This document shows positions 23,630 through 35,822 of a stretch of DNA of 64,000 bases, in pieces. Source of the DNA: Leucogyrophana mollusca (taxonomy: Eukaryota > Basidiomycota > Agaricomycetes > Boletales); contig MU266339.1 of assembly GCA_021014945.1 (NCBI GenBank), positions 1 through 64,000 on the forward strand. Reading direction: 5' to 3'. A program made the translations under genes and the position numbers. The notes beneath the pieces were generated by a model, which worked only from the letters and a program-made list of their open reading frames with translations, made no database searches and was not told the origin of the DNA. The stretch's first letter is position 1. Each line of letters starts with the position of its first letter.

Positions 23630-24420
23630 CTCGAAATCCAGAACGTTCCGGCCTGGAAAATGCATAGTCCGCATATATGGGCCTGTGACTTTGCTCTGCA
23701 AGGCAGTGTACAAGGATCTGGAAACCGTCCCCTGTAGTTATCCGTGGAGGGGAAGGTCCAATCCGGGTAGTACATGCGTTCACAGCATGTCTGCCTTTCT
23801 ACGATAAATACCCTCGTTGGTGGTCCCAATTTGACACTCTGCATCTTCAAACCAACATGTCCTACAGACCATCGAGCAACCAGCCTTTTAACATGTGGGC
23901 AGTGTTTGCATTTGTGGAAGGCTACACACTTACTCCAGATGACTTGTAGGCATAAATTAGCCTTTAATCCTGCGGCTGAGGGCTTTCACAATATCCCGGT
24001 TGGCATCCAGTACGAGACCAAGGCAACTCCTCGAACTTACAATCCAGGAGAAAGCGTGGGCTCTTCTTTTGCAAAGTGCGTTTTCGGGATGTCAGTGACG
24101 GCCGAATGCTAACAATACGACACACGTAGCAGGCCGGGTAATTCCAGGCCAAAGAACTCGTCGAGCGGAACAAAGAGCACACAGAGACCCGGTCAGGGAG
24201 CGCCGTCCGGGTTGGGTCTTCTCCTCTCTCCTGACGTGCGTCTGACTAATAAATCTCCTTTCAGCAATCGTCCACCCCCGAAGTCTTCGCCCTCGAAATA
24301 TGGGCAATACTACCAATGCTAGACACATTCACTGCTTCGGTTTCGCGAATATTGGAAGGTGTTCAGGGTGGTGAAATACGAAGTTTTTTCTCCGTTGAAC
24401 GGTCTAGGTTCTACCGACAG
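23630..24420 (+). pseudogene. Decayed member of an unknown dispersed gene family
   Basis: The plus-strand frame near 23774-24112 contains VGIQYETKATPRTYNPGES. After a probable intron (GT near 24070, TTTCAG near 24260) comes QQSSTPEVFALEIWAILPML. The same two blocks occur in the same order on the minus strand at 51500-52150 (VGLQFETKATPRTHNPGES, then QQSATPEFCVIEIRAILLML) and at 50830-51320. Stops and frame changes between the blocks suggest decay, but the protein-level conservation shows the ancestor was coding. I do not recognise the family. The block 23740-23895 is also shared with 60260-60400. Confidence 0.5.
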
Positions 24421-27260
24421 AGTATTACATGTGTCCCGTCCAAGCTCACCGTCTGCTTTCCCTTTGTTTTCCTGAGGCACATTATGTTGTTCTCAATATG
24501 TTCAGCATGCATACTGGAGGCACGTGGGGCCATTCCCCAAGTGCCATGTTTTCATGTCCGGATCTTATGTTCGTTGTATGCTACGACCCGACCCTCAGAC
24601 CAAGATCATCTTCCCCTTTGTACCCTAGATCCAGCTACGTTGTGGTCCTTTATGCTTAGACCTTCTCTGACGATATAAAGGCACCTCTGTCAATTACCCA
24701 TTCGAAGTCGTTCCCTCTGCTCTCGTGGTGACGCCGTTGTAGTTGCGCAAGACACATACATCGGAGCTCAACCCGAGGTATGCGAATCAAGGCCTTACCC
24801 CTGTCTCCCAGCCTACCTTTTAGCTCCCTCTGCTTCGCCGCAACCAGCACTTCGTCTACTTACCCCCTCAAATCACAACAAAGCCCAAGTTCCTCAAATC
24901 GCGTATCACATGTATAGCCCAAGAACCCCGAACGCGCCGCTCATCCGCTGTGAAAAAAACTCGTGATCACAGAAACCTACCCACCTTCAGCAATATGAGA
25001 CAGCCCAAACTCGCACGAAGTGTCCGAGCCTGCATCAAAGCAAAACGGCGTCGCTGAAGCACACCGTCAGTTTCCGTTCGCCGTTCGCCAAGTGTAAACT
25101 CCCGAACGTCACACCACCTTCATCTTCTTCTCTTTCTCCCTTCATCTGCCAAGAAATTTGAGCAAATACCAGATACCATCCCCGAGCTACAGTTTAACTG
25201 GCACAATTTCGAGAACTCCACGATAGAACTCAGAAAGGTGGTGGGTATCGCTGGCGCTGGGGGAGGGAGGTCGCACGAAGAGGGATATGGGGACAAAGTA
25301 GATAGCGTCATGTCCCTCCACGCTGTTTTAAAACACTCCTCCGATGGGGGGAGGACACGGCAATTTATCTGCAGGTGAGGAGAAGATGGTCGTAACCGTG
25401 GACATTGCAGGTAGGGGTGTATTGTAGCGTGGCCCAGGAGGGAGCGAAGGGCACATTCAAGGCAAGGGTGCGGATCAAGTCGAAAGGAAGGGAAAAGATC
25501 GTGTGGTCGGCGTCCTCCGGGATACCACGTCACACACCAGAAGACCATCATGATAGGGTCCTGGGTTGGTTGCTGCGCGAGTCGGTTTTGGACTCGAGGA
25601 TTGCCAGGGGGATTCGTGGGTATGATTCTGGGAGGATTGTATGGTGAGAAAATGAGAATATCGCATCAGAGAACAAGACGCTTTGAAAGGATTACGGATC
25701 GGTGTTCTGTTGATTGAGACGCAGGAAGTGAGGTGGAGTATCGAGAGTGAAAGGTACGGGAGAATTCTTGGGAGAGGGAGGACCGCAGAGCTATCCGTTG
25801 AGGAGGAACTTGGATGAAAAAACGCGTGAGGGCGGTCAGGGTGACCGTCTGAGATAGCGATGCAAAGGGTACTAGGGAGCACAAGATGAGTAACCGAAAC
25901 CGGTGGACGCGTCAAGAAGTGATAGACGATGAGACAAAACAGAGCTCTGATGAGCCGACCAAAACTGATAAGCTGCACGACAAAGGACAATGGGCTAGGA
26001 GAGCAATCATCAAAAGATATTCGCGCACAGTTCTTTATGCCCCGGCCCTTCCCCGCTGAATGTCGTGGTGCTCGATATCCCAGAAATGCATGAGGCACGC
26101 ATAACATCGACAATGTGAACGCGTGATGTGTTCAAGAGTGGAACTGGACCGGACCATCATGACGATCGTGTTTAGCGTGCCAAATGACTAGGATATGCTG
26201 GATGGGACGAACAATTCCATAAAGGCGCGACTTAATGTGACTAGCGGCTTCAGGGTGAACAATATTGTGGATGAAGACTAGAAAATGTTGGAAGGATAGA
26301 TAAAGATATGGCCTGTTCATAAAGAAGAGTGAGATGCGATGAGATCAAGATTCCAGTTGCAGACCTACTCCCCGTAGTGTCAAAATGGGTATGGAGCGCT
26401 ATAAGCCGGGTTTCTGATAATGGTGTTTTGGCTTCGCTGGTGGGAATCGGTGTAATTGTGTCCTGAAGTAGGGACGAGGACGCAATCGCCAAGTGAGTCC
26501 CAACAGTTCTCGGAGCGTTTCCTTAACGTTGTACTGAATGGCTTCCCAACAGGTGGACCTCGGGAATAACACCGATAACCATACGAATGAAACCTTTGTT
26601 GTGAGATCCGAGCACATTTGCTCCTTGCTTGAAAGGGCGGTTTGGGCTGTCCGGAGATTGTGAGCGCCAGGCATCGCTACGTACTGCTGGTGTAGGTTAC
26701 TAGTAACTGCGACTGCGAAGTAAAGATATTGGGTGTGAGAGAAGAACACACTGTCGACAGACTAGTCACGTAGCTGGGACTCCGGGCCAGTCATAAAGTC
26801 GGATCTGGTGACAATGCGCTCGAGTGAATCTATGCTTTGCAAGACAATCTTGCCGTTGTTCATGAGATAAATGAGCCATCCACCTTCATGAATTATCCTC
26901 AAGATCGCGGAAGCGGTGACTTCAGAGTCTGGAGGAGCTGTAGTTTGAACACGTCGACGCCTTTCGCCAGCTCACAGCCAAGCGAACCTGTTTGAGCTCG
27001 TCGGTCGACATCGCGCGTAAGTGCACATCACGGCATTGAAAAAGTGGGACAGCATGATCCCAAACCGAGCGTTCGTTTTTTATACATCGTGCAACAACTT
27101 GCTCGTCCGGATGATAGAGGCCTTCTGTATATAAAAAAAAAAAAGAGGGCTCGAGAGTGAGCTACTGATCGAGAAAGCACTGACTGTTCGCAGCCCGACG
27201 ATGTCCGTAACAGGAAGGTAGAGCGTAACCTCAGCCAAATGTCTTGAGTTCCACCACCAT
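24421..27260. other. Gene-free region with purine-rich plus strand
   Basis: No recognisable gene. At about 25240-25870 the plus strand is GA-rich (minus strand CT-rich), giving a 212-codon minus frame (25475-26113) rich in Ser, Pro, Thr and Leu. I regard that frame as compositional. Several other overlapping frames of 80-140 codons lack motifs and intron support. Confidence 0.45.
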
Positions 27261-27347
27261 CGTTAACCGACACTATATTTAAAGGCGGCTTCAAAGACTG
27301 TTCGTGACAAGCGTCAAAGCCTTCCGAAAGGCCTGAACGACACTCGG

Positions 27348-27800
27348 TTGGAGCTTGGTTCAACTTACATCGAAATCGACCTTCTCTCCTCAAACGGCCG
27401 TTCTTTTTGCAATTTGCTCCTCTCAAAGCGTAGTCTCATCGTAGCTCAATCGCAGCTGACCTGGAGGATTCGTAACCGGTTAGAACTGGTATGTATGTTC
27501 CCGCTTGTCTGTGTTCTCACAATATCTTGCCGGTTTTACTGTAATAGCCCTTGTTTTACACCAAAGATATGCTGCTGCACCAGCTCAACGACTTTCCTAG
27601 CTTCACTTCTAGAAAAGCATATCGGTAAAGGTCCGCCCTATCTTTCACTCGACTCGCAAGGTGGAAGCACCACAGGTCCAGGACGGTGGTACTGCGATAC
27701 TAGCGCACCCGAACGCTGCAAGGAGATTATGGCTACAAATGCTGTTGCGTCGAATGGGACTAAAGGGGTGTCTATGACGCAGTGTCCGGAGGTATGGTGA
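27348..27800 (+). pseudogene. Possible fragment of a cysteine-containing small protein gene (doubtful)
   Basis: An open frame without an ATG start ends WYCDTSAPERCKEIM ... GVSMTQCPEVW before TGA at 27798-27800. A good intron-like segment (GTATGT...CTGTAATAG, about 27490-27550) lies inside it, and a TATA-like TATATTTAAAGG lies near 27272. The expected start region between about 27300 and 27420 has no ATG. This would fit a small protein gene that has lost its start, or a wrong model. Family not recognised. Confidence 0.25.
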
Positions 27801-28506
27801 TCACAGATCCCTGCAGGTTATGAGGTGAACAACTCGGTGATCCGGCGCTCTGCCAGCTTCTCTTGCGTCATACAAGGTTTCGGTTGATAGTGGGGACCTT
27901 CCACTGCAGTATAGTGGGTAGCGTAAGCTCCTGGTGTGCGTCATATCTGTCACTCTTAGTACCAATTTAAGCCTGGATGAGCAGAGCGGCCTTGAACGGT
28001 TGGTAACTGACCACAATGACGATCCAGGTACGCAAAAACTTGAATTCGCCACTTGAGGGTGATATCACAGGCAAGGTATTTTGGAGACCAGGCGTCTACT
28101 ATAGCCCCAGATCCATGACGAGGCCGTAGCGAACAGGATCGCGACAACCCCAGCATGACGTCATTCGACCTTGAAGGTGTTGACCCAGCGCGGCCTTCCG
28201 TCGGGAAGGTGACCTGTTGCAGCGCCATTAGATTTGGACAGCTGCGCACGTCAGTCGTGACATGTGACGTCCACGGAGATGAGAACCTCAGCGGGTGGGC
28301 TGACCCCCCAAATGACCCAAAAGAAGCCTGGTATGATCAAGCGAGCTAGGACGAACCAGTAGAAGTATCAACGTAGTCGAGCCCAGGGAAGGCTTCCAAT
28401 GATCGCGAGGCGTACATGGTCTGAGGATTTGTCCGAGGCATAGGATCATCGGCCTCGACAAGCAATACCATGGTCCAGCCTGATGATTCGTCACGTCAGA
28501 CATTGC

Positions 28507-29054
28507 CTAGATTGAACGCTCACCTAGACACGGCCTTCTGGGCTTGAAGAGCCCACCACAGAGGGAACCAGTCGTTATCTGTCCCAATATCTTGATAAGT
28601 GGTCCACTGCCTTGGGACCGAAATGTTCCACCAGTCGACCGTGTAGCATTGAGCGGCAATGTCCCCAGGGAAGGTCGAGCGGATGTAGAGCGCAGAACCA
28701 GCACATCTCGGGCTGTACCCAAAAGAAAGGCATTCTGAGAAACATCTAGTACGAGAGGAACGAGCATGAGGTTCGACGGGAGGCAAAGGGATTGTCCTAT
28801 CGTCAGGGCCAGTCGAAGAAAAGAAGGCGCCCAGAGAAGAGAGCTAGGGGTAGAAGGACAGGAATGGTTATGATAGAAATGGTGCGCAAACGGGCAAGCA
28901 GGGAAGAGAATCCATCGAAGATCGATAAGTTCCACGACAAACCTGTACTCAAACAGCCACAGGAGGAACTCGGAACTCCGTGTTTCGCGTTGAAGGGAAG
29001 GAAAAGGGTGGAGCTTACACAGTGATCCTCGAGTATGTATACGCCACATATCAC
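28507..29054 (-). CDS. Possible exon(s) of an unrecognised membrane protein (doubtful)
   Basis: On the minus strand one frame carries a hydrophobic segment (TISIITIPVLLPLALFSG, about 28815-28870). Another, at 28520-28786, carries a coding-like segment with many Trp and Tyr (LYIRSTFPGDIAAQCYTVDW, then WFPLWWALQAQKAVSR) that ends exactly at a consensus donor AG|GTGAGC. Together they could be consecutive exons of a membrane-anchored protein continuing left of 28500. I could not build a complete model or recognise a family, so this is only a candidate. Confidence 0.25.
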
Positions 29055-31686
29055 AACCTAGAGTGTACTCGCATTGAACATAGGTATTGTCTCTCTTAAA
29101 GAGTCATCACCGGCAGCGGGCCAGCAGATACCCGAATGATATGTCGATTATCGTAAGCATCCATCGATCACCCCTAGAATGAAGCGGGGTAGAGGGGACT
29201 CAGGGAAAGGAGGAGAGCGGAAGGAAGGGAAGGGAAGGAGTGGAGTGGGATGGGGCTGAGGGCTTGCGGAAGGAAGGTGAAGGTATTTGTAGAATTGACC
29301 ATGGGGAAAGCGCATGGCGTGACGAAAGTGGTTGTTTCCAAGCTCGATCGGTGATCGTGTATCCCGGCGGGATTCCCAGATGTAAGCTGCACGATCCCTT
29401 TCGAACGCAAATCCATCGTGATCAGAACCCGAGGCGTATGTAAATGTACTTCCCGCCGGAGAATTAAAAACTTCGCTGGTGCCAAATCTCGGCGAAATGC
29501 GGGCGGATATTTGACGAAGGGGATTATCAATGTTCAAAGTCCGGGACGAGGACGGGTGCAAGATTATCGCAGGATACATTGGGCAGGAGGACATCCAAGG
29601 AAGACAGGTCGTCCGATTATCGAGATGGGATAGAGCAGGCGTAAGTTTCAAATTGCATCTCATAACACGAGGTTATCGCGTGCGCGAGACGTGGGTGTGG
29701 TACTGTGGCGAGAGGGTGTTAAACTCGAAGATTAGATGAAAAGATTGAAAGAGGAGCTGTGTGGCTGCACGAGATTGCCGCGCGATGGTCAACAGATTAT
29801 TTGAACGTGACTATCGTTCGTACTGCGCAAGTAATCGTCGTTCCGAGTGGAGCGAGCTGTGCGCTACGACAAACGCGTGTCCTGAGTACTGAGTCCCGGA
29901 GGTGGCACGGGATTAGGGGCACGAGATAACCATGAGGCACGACAAGATTAAGACAAAGGATGTCAAATGTCAGATCGCCCAAGCCACGGGAGACTCTCGA
30001 CGTCCGAGCCCGCAAACCCAGGAACAGAGTCTCGTGCGCGAGTAGCACACGCGGTATTATCCGTCCATCCACAGCAGCTGAGATTGACATTAAGATTAAT
30101 TCGAAGGCCACGAGGGGATCGCGAGACGCGTCCACGGGACGAGAGGAAGCCATCGATAATCCGATCGAAGGCTACAGGGATCAGATCAAATCAGATATGG
30201 GAGGTGAGTGGTACGAAGAAACTGGATAGATCACGAACGATGACCTACGATGACGAGCGACGGCGCTCACGATTCGCGATGGATGACGGAGGAGGCTGAT
30301 AAGATCGAGCTGAGTAACTAGTGTATATAGTCAATCTGAACTTGAATCCTTAACGCCGCATCTGTGCGTGGCTGGGATGTCCTATGGGCGAAGGGGATAG
30401 ATCATACTTACTGGGTACGTTAGTTGCCCGAATCGGGGATGATTTTCCGATCGTCACCATCTATGTCAGCACAAGTGTTCCGCCTTTCACAAAGCCCGAG
30501 CCCGAATCTGAGTAACATATCAACGAAAAGCAATGCTTTATTCCGAATAAACATAAGTAAAGAAACAGTGACTCGCGTACGCACCCGAAACATGCACTGC
30601 AGGACAGCCTCTCCATCTCGGAGACCTTTGGAAGAGCAAATGACTCATATCCCGCGCCCGAGGTCGGAAGTGTGTGAGGATGACATCGACGAGATTATAT
30701 ATGATGGTAACGTAGTTGAGAGATCGGCCGGTGCGCAGACGCGCGTCCATTCGTGGCAGGAATAGACGCGCACACCTTCGTGCCGGGAGTAGACGCGTAG
30801 TTTTTCGCAGCGAGAAAAGGCGCCCAAAGCCGCCGGTCCGGGCTTGCATACAGATGCAAGAAATGAACTTGACGCACGGGATCAGGTCCATCCCGGCGCG
30901 CAAAGAGCGCGTAGCGACTTCACACAGCTCGATCGCGAACACTTGACGTGATCACTGTAATGAAACATCGGAGAACTGTATGTTAGTCCATCAGAGAAAA
31001 GGTCGTGTACGAACCTCGATTTCCAAATTATTCTAAGGAAGTCATCAGGGTAGCGTGTTCGAGAGCATGAAGCTTCGAATCTCAATGTTGCGTCTAGGCA
31101 GAGAAGGTGAATATGAATGAGATATTGAGACATAGGAGCCTAGCACCACATGTTGAGAGATCGACGCTACAGGCACTCCGTTAATAAAACGGCCCAGTGC
31201 CTTCCGCAGATGCCGCGGATTCCGCAGACTAGACTCGCCCGTCAGAACTAGCCATTCAACCGCACCTCGATTCTGGTATACATGCACACATGGCTCGAAG
31301 TTCGTCCGAGTCGTATCATGTGAGCTCAGCTGCAGGGAGTTTGGACGCGTCCTATTGGACAGTACAAGAATGCAACCGTGACTGTATCGGGCGCACTAAA
31401 TGCGAATTCGACCTCCTGTCCGCGAATCGCGAATCATATGGCGTCTGTAAACGCCACAAACGCCGTTAATCAAGCGAGGGCACCCGGATAAGATAAGATC
31501 TAGGCTGGACGAGACGAATGGGTGTGGACGTACCTGACCCAAAATCCACAAATCGGGCTGGAGCTTGATAGGTGGCGACGACGTGACCCCCCCACCCCAC
31601 TTGGCTAAGCCAAATGGCCCCCGAGGCGATGACGAGTGAGACCACATCCAAGACAGGTGTCGGACCCGAGCCCAGGGAGCTCTACG

Positions 31687-31825
31687 CTGAATCAGACCAC
31701 GTCCCATGACAACACCGGCGCTGATTCACTCCAGGGTACGGGGGGCCTACGCTGAATCATACCGCATCCGAATGCACCCTACGCTGATTCAGATACGGGT
31801 CCAAAGACGGCCACAGCTGAATCAG
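31687..31825 (+). repeat. CTGAWTCAG motif array with about 33-bp spacing
   Basis: CTGAATCA or CTGATTCA cores begin at 31687, 31721, 31752, 31784 and 31817, spaced 34, 31, 32 and 33 bp. The two versions are reverse complements of each other. Sequence between the cores is only weakly alike. Confidence 0.75.
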
Positions 31826-33048
31826 ACTCGCCAAAGCTGGGCGAGATGGACCCACACGCCAAGTCTGGAGCTCCGCGAAGCAAGGAGTGGTGGCTATGTA
31901 TAGCATGACCTAAGTTGGGCTCTGGATATCGCGTGCGTTGAGCTGAGGATAGATGGTCATGCCGGGCGTCGAGTCACAGATGCGCTAATTGTGTTGAGGA
32001 CCGAAGATACTGCATGCGTGAAGTTGAAGCCGCAGGCCCAGACTCCGACACCGCGTCCTACCATGATCTGCCGGTGTCTCACCGGCGTCTTAAGATATGT
32101 CGAGGAAGCATTCGGGAGGAATGTTTTGCATCAGAGATATGTATCAGAACTCGAGTGTGTGCACATGCGGGTGCAGATTTAATTGTGGTAGGACGGAAGT
32201 GATGCAAGCCCGGACACTGGTACAGTGCGAGGGTGCAGTGCGAGGTGGTGCAACTTCGAAACCTAAAGACACTTGGAAGTCGGACACAACATACCTGCGA
32301 TGGAGTGTCGTGGTTCTTTGTGGAGCGCGAGCAATGGAAAAGCTGCAGGTCTGAAACGATTTGAACACGACAAGTGTACCCGCAACTAGCCACAGCCACA
32401 TAAGCCACGAGCCGCAACGATAGCCACGCACGAAGCCACGAATGTATGGATCCACTAATCTAGTGACTTTGATCCATGGCGATGATCACGCAGGAATCGG
32501 ATTGGCCGCAACGATATCCACGACGATGATCACGCACGAATCACCCGCACCCACAACCCACAAATCCATAGCGATAGCCACGCGTGAACCTGATTACTTA
32601 CATTTGCGATTGGCGCTCGGATCCTTGCGGTGCAAGTATGCTGATAACCGCTTGCCACAGATGGATGCCCTCTATGGAATCAAAAGACGCCCGGCGTTTC
32701 ATGGAATCGATACGGTCGATGCGGCCATGCACTCTTTGGGACTCGCGTGCTCGTTTTAGGATTCGTGGATGCTCTGTTTGGAATCAGTAGACGCCTTGCT
32801 CTGGCGTTCCACGGAATCAGCAGATACTTACATAGACGCCAGCCAAGGTTCCTGCCCGCGATCCAATCGGAATGGAAGAAAAACGACGAAAAATGCCTAA
32901 AAAGGAAAGAGGCCGTAAAAGGGCGAGGACTGCAAGTCCAAGGCCCAGGGGAAAACCCACCCGGCATCGATCCTGGCGTCCTCACCAGGGTAGGGAGGCG
33001 GGAACGTGGACACGGTATATGCCAGTGGCAGGAGGGTAGGCCAAACCG

Positions 33049-33130
33049 AGCACGAGGGAAGGCAAAATGGGCACGAGGGAAGGTAGATCCTGTGTAGCAC
33101 GAGGGAAAGCAAACCTACGAGGGAACGCGG
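33049..33130 (+). repeat. Degenerate CACGAGGGAA tandem repeat
   Basis: Four copies of a (G)CACGAGGGAAnGC-type core begin near 33051, 33072, 33098 and 33117; the last is shortened to TACGAGGGAA. Spacing is irregular (about 19-26 bp). Confidence 0.65.
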
Positions 33131-34034
33131 CGTGTCACAGGTGAGTGGCACCACTGGAAACGAGAGAGAAAGCGGCTTGCCACGCGCGAGGGAAGAGAGA
33201 CGCAGGCCATGGGGGCTATTTTAGGTATGAAAGCCGAGATCCTTGCGCAAGGATCCCAAACGGGCGAGACAGGGCAGGCCGGGAAAAGAAGGCCAAGGAT
33301 TGTGGCCTGCCTTGCGAGATCCTTCCAGTGGGTGAGGGGCAAGGTGATAGGGACGAAAAAGGGTTAATTCTGGAAGAGGATAGAGGACGAAAAGTGAAGG
33401 AAGACAAAAGAATAAAAAAGGAGAAAGAGTGACCGAAAGCGGAAACATCGAGGCGAGAGGGACGCGGGGAAAAGCCGACGCAAGGTGTAGGGGAAGTTGT
33501 CGGTGAGGCGAATATCCGCAGAGTGACCGCACTGGTGGAGAGCTGATAGTCGAGAGAAGCCTAGACGATAATTTTAAACGGAAAGGGATGACACTGGGTG
33601 ACGGATAGGTGGTGTGGTTGTGCGATAGGCCACTGACGCGAGTGGATGAATAACGCTGGAGTAGTGGGCCGGCGGGAGTGGGACTGGCCGGAATTGGCCA
33701 CGTATGATCATGATGGAGGCACCGAGGAGTTGTTGGTGTTATCTTATCAGGCAACGGACCGGGGGTGCATGACTCAGCGCAGCCTCACCCGATTTGCCAT
33801 CCTACGCGCTCCTGTGCCGAACCTCAAGGACACAGCGTGCCGTCCCAATCCGGACGCCTTCCATAAGCGGAAACACGGCCAATTCGGCACGGGTGACGAG
33901 TATCCCCGCTGCGGGCTGCGCGGATCTGAGATACGATGAGCCTTCCCGATTTGGGTTGGAGTTGGGGGTGATTACAGGATGATTACGCACATCGTGTCTT
34001 GCATGCAGGCGTCCTTTCTTTGTCTGACTCGTCC

Positions 34035-34041
34035 TATATAA
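34035..34041 (+). promoter_or_regulatory. TATA-like element upstream of the 34.2-kb gene
   Basis: TATATAA about 195 bp upstream of the ATG at 34236. The distance allows a 5' leader of roughly 160 bases. Another TATATA lies near 34126, so the choice is tentative. Confidence 0.35.
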
Positions 34042-34235
34042 TCAGCCAACCTTCTCCTGCCAAGATGCCCATCCCCGCTAACAGGTTGTATCATCATATC
34101 CCTGTACAATAACCTCATCAGCGAGTATATATCTCTGTAGCCATACAGCGTCGCACTACCCAACCGCTTATTACCGTGGATTCTTCCCCGCCATCCCTGA
34201 ATCCGAATAACCAGCGAGCTTTTTTCTTTCACACA

Positions 34236-35003
34236 ATGCCCCGCATCCTCTCAACAACTACAACACCTTTCGACTACGACCCATCATCCACAATGGCTTC
34301 GTTCGAGTCATCATCTACTTCATCATCGGCATCGCCGCCTTCTCCCTGCCGTCTGCGCCGCAAACGGTCACCCTCCCCATCTACTCGCGCCTCAGATATC
34401 GCGCGCCTACTCGACCCTGCCTATGCTTCACCACCACACCACAAGCACACCGCGGTATACGTAGACCACAACGGCGAGGTCCATGACCCTGACTTCAGAC
34501 ACTTCCCGCCTGTGCGCAGGCCAGCTTGGGAGCGTGGGTACGTTGAGGAGGACGACGAAGAGGAGGAAGATGACGTGTGGCGCGCGCGCGAAAAGGAGTC
34601 GCAGAGGAGACGCTCGAGCTCTGCCTCAACGCGCTTCGCCTCCACGTACTCCCCCGTGTATGCACCCACATACACGCACCACTACACATACGACGAGCCC
34701 TCTTCGTACGAGTCCCACGTCCTCGCAGAAGAATTAGAAGAGGACGAGGAACACAACGAGGCTGCGCCTCTTCACGAGAAGCGCCACCCGAAGAGCACAC
34801 CCTCGCAGTCCAACGAGCTCGCAGACGGTGACTTCACGTGAGTTATCCCCTGACTTCTTTCTTCTTTGTTTATTTACTCACGCTCGCTCCACAGCCCGTC
34901 CTGCACACACACCCTCCGCCGCCAGTGGCATGCCCTCGCCCTCGGTCTCCGTTTCAGTCTCTTCAGGACGAAGCGAAGAATTAGACGAAGGATCGGCGGG
35001 TGA
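34236..35003 (+). CDS. Conserved low-complexity fungal protein of unknown function
   Basis: Exons 34236-34837 and 34895-35003 joined by a 57-nt intron (GTGAGT...CACAG) that splits a Thr codon; 236 residues. The ATG in ACACAATGCC gives MPRILSTTTTPFDYDPSS; an in-frame GTG upstream is unlikely. Order of features: Ser-rich segment, basic patch RLRRKRSPSPS, ASDIARLLDPAYASPP, then the conserved-looking core YVDHNGEVHDPDFRHFPPV with RPAWERGY. An acidic run (EEDDEEEEDDVW), a Ser/Tyr/Thr-rich region and a second acidic segment follow, then a strongly basic C-terminus in exon 2 (TLRRQWHALALGLRFSLF, then a run of Arg/Lys). Mostly disordered, with no enzyme motif. The frame crosses the intron cleanly and the core looks like proteins I have seen annotated as hypothetical in other mushrooms. 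Function unknown. Confidence 0.75.
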
Positions 35004-35822
35004 TCACCCTCACAATGTTTCTAGCCATCTAACACGTGCAAGCCATCGTATCGACGCTTGACACGCTATGCTTTATGCTGCATTTCACCTGCAACACGGG
35101 TCCTCAACGCGCCCCGTCGTCTGTGGCGACACACTCCGTTCCTCCCTTGGGTTGTCATTATTCGCCTTTCGACTTCCAAGCACATACACCCACGCACATA
35201 TTCTTGCGCCAATATCCGCACGGCGTTCATTCTTCGGTTTCATATCATGGCGTCACTTCCTGGTTTCACGCATATCCATGCGCCAGCCCTCTGCTCCATA
35301 TCGCGCCAGTTTTGCATATATCCCTGCGCCAACTTTCGGTTTCATATCAAGGCGTCATTCTTCGGTTTCATATTTCATCGCGTCCATTTTACGGCGCACA
35401 CTTCACTTTCGCTTTCGGATTACCATCTTTCTTTCATCGTCACAACGCCACATTTCCCCCCATTTGATATCATCTCAGGATGGACGGTTATCTATGCATT
35501 CCCACTATACACTCCTCTGGTAGGACTCCACGTTTACATTTCACGCTTGGAAGGGATACAGGAAGGATCTTAACGGAATTTTACGGATGGATGGATGGAT
35601 TTGTAGCATACTTGACTAGCTACCACGAAGTACCGGAATGAATAGGAAAGGAATGAAACGAAGTTACAATTACATGCCTTTGTGTGAGTCAAGGCTGAAT
35701 GAGTGAGACTCTGCCAGTGCATCGGAGCCTGAGCTTAGCAAGATCAATAATGCTGAGTGAGACAGACTCATAAGCAGACTTTTGTTGTTGTGAGTTTCGG
35801 ACGTAGTCGGTGTTAGTATTGT
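35004..35822 (+). other. 3' flank with degenerate GGTTTCATAT/GCGTCA repeats
   Basis: No gene is supported. From about 35200 to 35400 short blocks recur in loose tandem: GCGCCA, CGGTTTCATATCA and GGCGTCATTC. They create long open frames on the plus strand (up to 171 codons) that I attribute to the repeats. Confidence 0.5.

Larger units (their letters stand above)
18950..23900 (-). repeat. Inverted segmental duplication, copy 1
   Basis: The transporter (22365 to 20100 or beyond) and about 1.5 kb upstream, to about 23895, reappear in opposite orientation at 60240-64000. The distance from the transporter ATG to the shared GGACATGTTGG block is about 1515 bp here and 1531 bp in the other copy. The wax-synthase first exon (18953-19216) also has a copy, but on the other side of the transporter. 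Confidence 0.8.
29055..34034. other. Long gene-free region with degenerate short tandem repeats
   Basis: About 5 kb with no recognisable gene. It holds several decayed short repeats: a 33-bp-spaced CTGAWTCAG array (31687-31825), ATAGCCACGCACGAA-like units (32395-32590), TGGAATCA/AGACGCC units (32670-32835) and CACGAGGGAA units (33049-33130). The open frames here follow these repeats or base-composition bias and show no conserved motif. Confidence 0.5.

Noticed and set aside
25475..26113. 212-codon minus-strand frame as a gene
   Set aside because: It follows a strong CT bias of the minus strand, is rich in Ser/Pro/Leu without motifs, and overlaps other equally open frames.
35058..35573. 171-codon plus-strand frame as a gene
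   Set aside because: It lies in degenerate GGTTTCATAT/GCGTCA repeats downstream of the 34.2-kb gene; all three frames are open, as expected for repeats.
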